Shown one piece after another: positions 56,705 to 64,000 of a DNA stretch of 64,000 nucleotides. Under the pieces are notes generated by a model, which ran no database searches, had not been told where the DNA came from, and worked only from the letters and a program-made list of their open reading frames with translations. The DNA lies in NCBI RefSeq assembly GCF_016086655.4, contig NC_052132.2, positions 16,246,805-16,310,804 on the forward strand. The letters are read 5' to 3'. The stretch's first letter is position 1. The number at the start of each line of letters is the position of its first letter. This DNA comes from Lepeophtheirus salmonis (lineage: Eukaryota > Arthropoda > Copepoda > Siphonostomatoida > Caligidae). A program made the position numbers and the translations under genes.

Positions 56705-57376
56705 ATAAAGTATATTTCCTTCTCAGGAAACAACAGAGGCGCCAACTAACGCTCATTCAGTTCAAGTAAATAATTTCTCCAGAGGGTATTGTCCATTGAG
56801 CCCACTCTTCTTTCCCCTTTCTTTTTTCCACCACTCACCTTCTTCTTCTTTTTTTCCCTCCTCATGTGGGAATATAATGTAGGGTTTTCAAAGTGAGGGC
56901 TGAGTCGGGGAGTTTAATTGTGTTTGTGTGTGTGGGGGAGGGGGAAGATGGAGAATTGACGATTGCTTTCAGTCTAAGCATACATTGTACATATGTTTCG
57001 TATAAAGAGGGTCTCAGCTAATAATTTATTTGTGAAGGGAGCCTTTGCATAGTAAAGTTTTGGAAATCCTTGCTTAAAAAATATTAAAGTTCTCCTTTTT
57101 AGGGCCCTGACAACCTAAGTAGTGGACCTGGATCCATAATCTACCCCACCCCTTCCCTCGTTTATTTACAGCGTCTGGTGTCTAAAACCACTTTTGCCTA
57201 TCCATAAGTAGCCCTTAGCTATTTGGAACTCAGATACAACTGTATTACCCTGGCGACGTAATAAATAATTGGGAAACGTTGAAACTACACATAAGAAACT
57301 TATAAAATTGACATGTTGATTAAAGCTTATTTATTTTGTAAAATGTATATTATATTTTCTTTATATATTCTATACA
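56705..57376. other. no recognised gene
   Basis: Includes a GT/G-rich run near 56920-56945 and a C/T-rich patch near 56800-56860. The stretch 57120-57290 is more complex but unidentified. Confidence 0.35.
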
Positions 57377-57830
57377 GGAACAAAGGCAAAAGCACCGAGA
57401 CGGATAACCAATATATTGCAGTCTTAGTTCTGGTCTCGGTGCTACTTTGTCGGTTCCAGTTCTGGCAGTTCAAGAACCGGAACTGCTAGACCTTGAAAGT
57501 CATTAATGGTCATGTTTCGTAAGACTTATTCGATATAATTCCAATCATCCTAGATCACGGCCTCTGAAGCGGGAGCAGGTCTTTATGACAAGGTCCCTGG
57601 GCATGGATACGAAATGCTCCTTGATGTGTGACTCAATGTAATCCCAGACAAAATTATCTGAAGCTTTATTAAGATCAGGGCTGCTGGGAACCACTGGTCC
57701 TTGGTCGAGAGCTCGACGCAATTATCCTCAAGTCAGATAAAAGACTTGTTGGATACATGCCAGGGTATAGAGTCTTGATGCCAAACTAAGGCGCGACCCT
57801 TAGCCATTTGGGTGATAACAGAGGATCATA
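57377..57830 (-). pseudogene. maT-like transposase C-terminal fragment with 3' terminus
   Basis: On the minus strand MAKGRALVWHQDSIPWHVSN carries the second catalytic Asp; LEDNCVELSTKDQWF follows and, after a frameshift, PDLNKASDNFVWDYIESHIK with the third Asp candidate one residue further than usual. DLVIKTCSRFRGRDLG and WNYIE end it at about 57520. The outer end at 57375 (TACAGGAACAAAGGC) has the TA-CAGG form of a mariner terminal repeat. The N-terminal half is absent. Between the stop and the terminus are two adjacent hairpins (57391-57443 and 57453-57483). Confidence 0.65.
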
Positions 57831-57864
57831 GTTGTTATTTTTTTTTTTAATATTTATATAAATA

Positions 57865-58195
57865 CTAGCACAAACACGTTATCTTAACGATAGCCAATGA
57901 AAAATCTAAAAGATTTTTTTTGAATTTGGCTTGTTTATATCAAAATTACAAACTAAAACGATCTAATATAAACTATAATTATATAATGGGTAAATTTGTA
58001 TTATAAAACCTCCTTGAATACAACCCTTTTTTTTTTGTTGTTTTCTGTCTATTTGTTGTAAATATAATCAAACTTGCATCCCCTTTTGATACTCTTAAAA
58101 ATGCAATATATATATGACCATGTGAAAATACTGATTTTGGTAAATATAAAGTAATTTTTCAAATATTTGACCTTGTGATTTATTTATTGTCGTTG
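57865..58195 (-). pseudogene. Helitron helicase C-terminus and 3' end
   Basis: The minus strand reads MATTINKSQGQIFEKLLYIY then, after a frame change, SVFSHGHIYIAFLRVSKGD. These are the last motifs of Pif1/Helitron-type helicases (FAMTINKSQGQTF ... VFSHGQLYVALSRV). A further shift gives VVFKEVL and a stop, the normal C-terminus. About 160 bp beyond the stop, the sequence CGTTA-AGA-TAACG (plus strand 57877-57889) forms a 5 bp hairpin 8 bases before CTAG followed by T, the CTRR-T 3' terminus expected of Helitrons. Upstream helicase sequence to about 58450 is decayed. Helitrons transpose by rolling circle using a Rep/helicase protein; this copy is dead. Confidence 0.75.
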
Positions 58196-59234
58196 CCATT
58201 GTTTCTTGCCCTGATCTTTTTCAAAACATTATGGAGATTGAATATACATACTAAGATTAACTCGCTAATCCTCTTACTAATCCCCCTTTTTTTAATTGGT
58301 ATTTAATATACGTTCTCCCTTTTTCTGATTGTACCTTAATTAGTTTGTTGATTTTAAATGTTTTTGGTACATATTCGAACTTACAACCCATACCTTTAAA
58401 AAACTTTGAGACACGGGGAATCGATCTTGTTTTATGAAAAAATCAAATTATTTGCTAAAAATCAAACTTGCCCTCCAGAGCCCAGGAATCTAGTCTGATC
58501 AGAATTAAACATAGCTTAACGTACGTAAATCCAAATGCTAAACAACTTTTATTTGTGTCTAAAGCCTGCATCTGTCTCCGTTTTTGAAATAAATGAATTT
58601 TTGATATTGCTTTTCTAAGCAGGACGTACATGGCACACATTAATTATTTTAATACAATGTAAGATTCTTTGAAAAAAAAAAGTCATTAAATGAAATTTGG
58701 ACACCATTAGTTAAAAAACCATAAGAAGACTTTTCCTTTCCTAAAGGTCATTAGAAAAATAAAATAAAATATTCATTAATATAATTAATTTATAAAAAAG
58801 GTTCTTTGAAAATATATTTATAAAAGAAAGGGCCCCATTTTATTTAATCAAAAATACTTTAAAAATTCAAATTTTCAATTTGATCCATACCCCACTCACG
58901 CAAAAACCATTCCTGGCCTTATCTCTACCTATTTTGGGATTTGCATAGATCCCTCAACATATATTTCATTACAATTATGAGTTATGCTCAGAGGTGTATA
59001 AAATATGTCCTAGAAAGCTGAAGCTTTTTTTTCTAATAGGCAGTTTGAACAAGATTTTTATTTCCAAAAGCCATAATCTTTTGTATTTAATAGTATTCTT
59101 ACCTGATATGTATTACTGTGTGTATCTATAATATATAGCCTATTGTCGAAATAAATGAAAAAATATATTCGTGAAGACAGAACATCAATGTATAAAGTAA
59201 TAATTAGTCATCTGCTCATGTTAGATTAACAGTA
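58196..59234. other. decayed upstream Helitron sequence, then no recognised gene
   Basis: The minus strand up to about 58450 probably held more helicase but has too many stops to read. 58450-59234 is AT-rich and unrecognised. Confidence 0.3.
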
Positions 59235-59320
59235 ACATTGAGTGTTCGTATGGAGTTATAAGCGTAACTCCTTGATAGACTCGGAGTAAAATTAAGGATT
59301 GACATGTTGACAGGACATTG
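59235..59320 (+). repeat. interspersed repeat family R, 5' fragment
   Basis: GGAGTTATAAGCGTAACTCC, TTGATAGACTCGGAGTAAAA and TTAAGGATTGACATG match the family head; the copy then stops. Confidence 0.6.
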
Positions 59321-59391
59321 ACATTATTTTTTACAGAAAAATTCACTTTGTATTTTACTGTCAGAAGTCTACGCTTTTGTTTATTTTACGT

Positions 59392-59426
59392 ACAATATTA
59401 TGATTTCTGTTAAATCATAATATTGT
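59392..59426. repeat. perfect 15 bp inverted repeat
   Basis: ACAATATTATGATTT and its exact complement are separated by CTGTT. No gene or terminator context; it may be a chance AT-rich palindrome or an element relic. Confidence 0.6.
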
Positions 59427-59689
59427 TGCCAAAATACTATTCCCTTATGGATATTTCACATAAATTAGCCCAAGTCGGGTCATTTAAAACAATATTGTTC
59501 ATGCTTAATTTTTCTTTCACGTATATTTACGAGACGGAAGAGGACGTAATTATCTATTAAAGCTACTTATGAACAACGATGTATAAAATAAGATATAGAT
59601 AGCGTCTATATATTTTTTCTAAAACTTCAATCGTTATTATTTAATTTGAAGCGAGAAAATCTAAGTATATAGTAATAACTACTGCGTCT

Positions 59690-59990
59690 GCTCATGAAAT
59701 GAAAGACGGAGAGTAAAATGAGGGGTTTGCTCGGGATTTAAAAGAGTAAGTCCTTTTAGGACTCGGAGTAGAATTAAGTATCAATATCCTTGTAATTCTG
59801 GACTATGTCATTGTTAGATACTGAATGGAAAGTGTGTTTATTTCCTTCATCCTACACCAATCTGCAGATGATCAAATACAACGTTCTGACAGCTAAGGTC
59901 CTCTCCTCCAAAACATTTTTCAAATTGTCCGGATGACCACGTTACCACGTTCATTTTTGTTTTCTTTAGGTTGTATACACCGGTGGGACA
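59690..59990 (+). repeat. interspersed repeat family R, long copy
   Basis: Order: AAAGACGGAGAGTAAAATGA, TTGCTCGGGATTTAAAAGAG, TAGGACTCGGAGTAGAATTA, CTATGTCATTGTTAGATACT, TGTGTTTATTTCCTTCATCC, AATCTGCAGATGATCAAATA, CAAATTGTCCGGATGACCAC, CACCGGTGGGACATATTTTA. These blocks define the family used for the other copies. It is at least 300 bp, without coding potential or obvious terminal repeats. Its class (SINE, MITE or other) is undecided. Confidence 0.7.
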
Positions 59991-60895
59991 TATTTTATAC
60001 ATAACTGATTAAGCCAATGAAAAGAGAGTGTTGCCTTAACAATGATTTGTACATTCTTCAGACGAATAACCCAAATTTTATTCAATTTGTACAACTTGGT
60101 ACGTTCAGTAATGTATGCATTAATTGCAATAAATTAACTTTCTACGTAATTAATTAGCTATAGATATGATATTTATCTCTACACTTTTTGTTATGAAAGC
60201 CAATTCCTCTTCTTTAACACTACATATTACATTTATACTAATTATAAACTAATTGTAAAAACAAGTAAGCTTAAAAAAAGTTGAAGAGATTTGTAAATGC
60301 CTCCTTGATTGAAAAAGACTGATTTTATAGGATTCAGTTTTCTCCTATTGCTCTAATTTATTTATAGTCAAATATATATAGAGGTAACTTTTATACTTTA
60401 TAGTTATTCTTGATCCTTTCAGACACTATGAAAAAGGGGTACTTTTCCCCCTGTTGGGTACATATCATTGTAGATACATACATATACAAAATACATATAT
60501 CTCCATAGAAAGAGGAGGAATATAAAAACGAAATATGAAAGGGGGTAAAAGAAATTTCTTTATATAAACTTTACTACTATCAAAAGGGATAGTCGTCAGA
60601 TATTTATAGCAGTTCCTATGTAAGTTGTTTAGTATTCTTATATCATCCATTTGCTTCGATATTCAAGTGGAAGTGAAGGAGGGGGTGAAGGAAAGGAAGG
60701 AAGGAAATGGGAACCCCCCTATATACTTTTTTTTCTTCTTCCTTCAAATCCAAGTTGTCGTCTCTCCATCTTCCAAACGCATTTCCTCATCATTAACACA
60801 TAGAGACATGAAATAAGATACTGACAAAATATTCAGGTGGATATTATATCTCATTATTCTCTTTATCTTAGATTTCCTTCAACTTGACATACATA
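59991..60895. other. no recognised gene
   Basis: AT-rich. The 61-63 codon frames at 60465-60816 overlap on opposite strands and lack signatures. Confidence 0.35.
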
Positions 60896-60897
60896 TA

Positions 60898-61741
60898 CCG
60901 AGTGGCCCATTCAAATCTGAACATTTTGAGTTTTAGAATTCAGTCAGCTTTAATTTATTTTTTAACAATAGAACTTCAACAAAATAAATACCTTAAGCAG
61001 ATGTGTATCTGAGCCCTCTTAATCATTAATGTAACCGCCCTTAGCGGCAATTATGGCTTCCATGGGGTGGCTGAAGCCATGTGTCCCGCTCCAGTCTTCT
61101 GTCATAGCTTACAAGTACTGGCTGAAAGTAGCTTTGAGGGCCTCGGTGTTTGGATGACGGCCGCTTCAGGCCTCTTTCTCGTCATGCAATGAAAAGGTGT
61201 AGTTGAGGGGGTGGACATCAGGGTTGTAGGGGGCCAAGAGTGTTTAAAAAAGAAGAATTAAAAAGTACTTAAAAAACTCATTTCAGAAATGAGGAAATGG
61301 GTTTATTTTTATTTTTTGAGTCAAGAAATAACTCTCTACTCTCACAAGTCTCTTTACAAACATTTTTTTATAGTTCCATGGACAGTTCGGTGGGAAAGCT
61401 CGATATTTCAAGCATGGACCTGGGCCTCGACAGTTTTCTTTAACTCCTCCGGTTCCAGTTTGGCTTTTTTGACAACTGTCTTCTTCCTCTCCAAGGTTTC
61501 GGACTTGCTGACGGTAAAGACGTTGGTCCTGGAGATGTCCAACTAATTGGAGTGCACAAATGTAAATTTGTCGATTTTGTTAATTTTTTTTTAGTTGTAC
61601 GTAAGCTAGACAGCACAGGTTTGTTCTGTTTTGTAGCTACTTGCTTATGCTTTAATATAACAAAATAAGAATGAATTACAAATACTTAACCTTAATTAAT
61701 TATTGAATTAATAAGTGTTCAGATTTCAATGGACCATTCGG
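60898..61741 (-). mobile_element. internally deleted mariner derivative (family D), copy 2
   Basis: An 844 bp element flanked by TA at 60896-60897 and 61742-61743. The ends match at about 24 of 28 positions: left CCGAGTGGCCCATTCAAATC, right complement CCGAATGGTCCATTGAAATC, both continuing TGAACA. The minus strand keeps an N-terminal part (TVSKSETLERKKTVVKKAK, LEPEELKKTVEAQV, a stop, LSHRTVHGTIKK) and a C-terminus (LLAPYNPDVHPLNYTFSLHD, HPNTEALKATFSQYL, PMEAIIAAKGGYIND). The catalytic blocks one and two are missing and the third Asp reads Asn (NPxD to HPLN). A plus-strand frame at 61289-61546 is antisense. Copy 1 is at 15420-16293. Confidence 0.85.
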
Positions 61742-61743
61742 TA

Positions 61744-62304
61744 GAGGGTCCCCACTTATGACAGTTTTGAAGAACACTCCCCCAATGCTAAATTATGCAC
61801 AAACTCACAAACAACTGCAAAAATTCTTGTTTACCTCAATATATAATTTACTATCATAATAATATAAATTGCAATATGAGGGGAATATACCAGACTATAC
61901 GAGGAATTAGAATAATTCCAAACACCATGTTATGGGAAATCCTTAATGCTTGAAACAGCGTTATGCAGAGACCTCATGTTTAAACAAACTATTGATGTGC
62001 AGATTGTCTTATATTGAGGCAGCCAGTAACGCATCGTTTGAGCTATGTATCCCAGATAAAGTTACACGCAACATTTGCTTTAATTTGACTCCTATATATT
62101 ATATTTTGCAGTACATACTACTCTAATAAAAAATAAACCGTCATTTATTAGTTCTGAATTTAATTCTAATTCGAATCTCAAATTGGTTTACCGTTAGACA
62201 TGTCCACAAGGTATGTTGACAAAATGACCCATTTTGCAATTTTAGTTGTGTTGTTTTTTTTACAGATAATTAAAGTACTTAAAAATCCAGATTTTTAGTA
62301 CAAA
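61744..62304. other. no recognised gene
   Basis: AT-rich; nothing identified. Confidence 0.35.
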
Positions 62305-62405
62305 ATACTAAATTTGGAAAAAAAAAATATTTCAAATGATTTTAATAAATTTTTTATTAATTTATTAAAATCATTTGAAATATTTTTTTTTTCCAAATTT
62401 AGTAT
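62305..62405. repeat. perfect hairpin, 47 bp arms, 7-base loop
   Basis: The left arm begins ATACTAAATTTGG, runs through ten A and TATTTCAAATGATTTTAATA, and is followed by the loop TTTTATT. The right arm is its exact complement, including ten T. No mismatch was seen over 47 bp. It could be a very young palindromic element, a miRNA-like transcript, or a fold-back cloning/assembly artefact. Confidence 0.9.
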
Positions 62406-63705
62406 AATAAAATACGTACAACTTTTTTATCAGTCAAAAAAAAATTGACAACGCAAATTTATTTTTTTATTATGTGGCTACACGTATTCACAAAGAATGG
62501 AGTCGGCGTTGGAGTCGGAAGTAAGCCGTCTTGTCCCAAGTTTCTACTATTGAAAAAGATGGAACGAAAAAATCAATTGAGGGGATATGTCGAAACAAAA
62601 GTTATAAAAGCTTCTTCATTCTTAATTAAATTGTCATTTTGAACAAAATGCTAACTTTTGAAGAATAAACAATTACTTTTCCATGTTTGAAAATTTATGA
62701 AGAATAAAATTTTTGCCATAGAATCAGGAGAAAATATGAATTTGCTTGAGCCTATTATGTAAGACATAAGAGCTTTAAAATGAAGACAATACTTTTGTTT
62801 AGTATTGGTATAAAAAACTCAGCTACGCAGTAACAAACGCACGGATTTTTGTTGAATGTCCAGATTTAAAATACACCGTCCGACCCAACCCGCAGGTAAT
62901 CCGTGCATCACTAATACATATAGAGTCCAAACCGGATATAAGAAACATCCCTTGTACTCAACTTTCTCTCAGATATCAATTTTATACTAAATAAAATTCT
63001 TTACATAGAAGAAACATCAAGCAAAAAACCTTTATCATGTAAACTCTTTAGTATTTTTTGTTTTTTTTATCAATTTAATAGGAATTGATATGGAAGAAGA
63101 ATTCCACTGAGGATTTTGCTTTTTTATAGGTACAAACTCTAAGGTGGGACAAACACTTTTGCTCTGTATCTGTCTTTTTAAATTCATTTGACATTGCTTG
63201 TCAATCTGTACGGATAACACAGGGGAACAATTAGGGTGAAGGGAAATTTTGTAAAAATGAATTGAAGACAATAGTAAAATTTATCTTAGAGAGTATAATC
63301 AAAAACTAATCTTAGTTTTTCTCTCAGTCATCCAAATTCTGACATATATGGGGTGATCGTAATTTGAGACGATTATCGTTAAGAGTCATTTTCCCCAAAT
63401 TAAAAGTAGGATTAAAACAAAACATGTAAAGGTCTTGTTTTATTTAATATTATTACAAAGTGTTTTAATTGATTCTGTATTTTGTTCTGAACTCGATATA
63501 TTTCCATTTTTAGGCTGAGAAAGGATGAAAAACGACACTCTTGTTTAGACCTTTATAATTTATTGTGTTGAGGGATGTCATAGCTTATTTTCTAGACAAA
63601 ATTCAATGTAGGTATAGTTTAAAAACCACTTCTATTCGAAAAATATACATCTCCAAGGATTTTTGTTCCATTTCGAAGTGATCACATTTTGTATTGGGCT
63701 GTATT
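62406..63705. other. no recognised gene
   Basis: AT-rich; frames at 62445-62642 (plus) and 63035-63271 (minus) are Lys-rich with no family signature. Confidence 0.35.
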
Positions 63706-63710
63706 AGCAA

Positions 63711-63971
63711 ATGGTTAACTTTTGCATCGATATTTCCCATTCCAATGCTAATTTCATGACGTCATGGTTCGTAAAAGGAAGATCGAGGGTATTGAAGAAT
63801 ATACTTCCAACTTTATCATCCATCTCAAGAGATGTTTTAATTCGGATTCCAAGTTCCACCAGGGACAACGAGAGAAGGAAAACTACCAGACTTCATGAGG
63901 GATTAGAGTGGACACTTTCCTTTGAAATGAGCTACCAGGATCGAAACAATAAAGTAGTCCATTTACGATGA
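63711..63971 (+). CDS. unrecognised 86-codon open frame near the window end
   Basis: Opens at ATG 63711 and ends at TGA 63969. The C-terminal part (SSTRDNERRKTTRLHEGLEW then TLSFEMSYQDRNNKVVHLR) is charged and compositionally balanced, unlike the AT-driven frames around it. The minus strand is also open over much of the region (LLSLSLVELGIRIKTSLEMD), so strand is uncertain. I know no match. It could be a decayed exon or transposon piece cut by the window edge. Confidence 0.2.
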   Translation: MVNFCIDISHSNANFMTSWFVKGRSRVLKNILPTLSSISRDVLIRIPSSTRDNERRKTTRLHEGLEWTLSFEMSYQDRNNKVVHLR

Positions 63972-64000
63972 GTAGAGAGTTTTAATATTTCAAAATAGGA

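Overview
The window reads as AT-rich, intron- and repeat-dominated nuclear DNA of an animal, most likely an arthropod. There are no bacterial-style operons, no Shine-Dalgarno-led gene rows, and no host protein-coding gene I can name. The recognisable content is a dense graveyard of transposable elements, mostly Tc1/mariner-type, with hAT, LINE, Helitron and THAP-domain remnants. That profile fits a caligid copepod (sea louse) genome well, but the organism is my inference from composition and repeat style and is not proven by a marker gene.

Layout. 0-7.7 kb: an unrecognised broken reading frame, two abutting mariner tails, a hAT C-terminus, a mariner mid-fragment, and a Jockey/CR1-like LINE reverse-transcriptase remnant split by a small inverted-repeat element. 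7.9-13.1 kb: a broken THAP-domain gene, a mariner head, an antisense Tc1/mariner copy and a zinc-finger (BED/CGGBP1-like) fragment. 14-17.3 kb: a decayed maT-like copy, the first of two internally deleted mariner derivatives, a mariner head and a hAT dimerisation domain. 22.2-26.6 kb: a nested structure in which a 3.1 kb composite with about 340-370 bp inverted arms, carrying a whole mariner copy, sits inside a second copy of a local repeat. 28-33.3 kb: further mariners, including a terminus-to-terminus 1.2 kb copy. 33.4-35.5 kb: an unrecognised minus-strand coding-like region with exon-like blocks. 37-39.5 kb: small elements, one inserted in another repeat. 40.07-41.34 kb: a complete-length DD37D (maT-like) element. 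43-47.6 kb: mariner heads and tails and two tandem-repeat patches. 49.2-52.2 kb: a LINE with ORF1, AP-endonuclease and the start of RT, cut off by a mariner tail. 54.8-58.5 kb: a cysteine-rich broken frame, a 316 bp element with perfect 8 bp target duplications, a mariner tail and a Helitron 3' end with helicase C-terminus. 59-64 kb: the second deleted mariner derivative and a perfect 47 bp-arm hairpin.

The elements do not form a pathway. They record successive insertions, and several give relative ages because one interrupts another. Every transposase I could read carries stops, frameshifts or deletions, so none should make an active enzyme. An unclassified interspersed repeat of roughly 250-400 bp recurs at least a dozen times on both strands. 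I found no tRNA, rRNA, CRISPR array or prokaryotic regulatory element.
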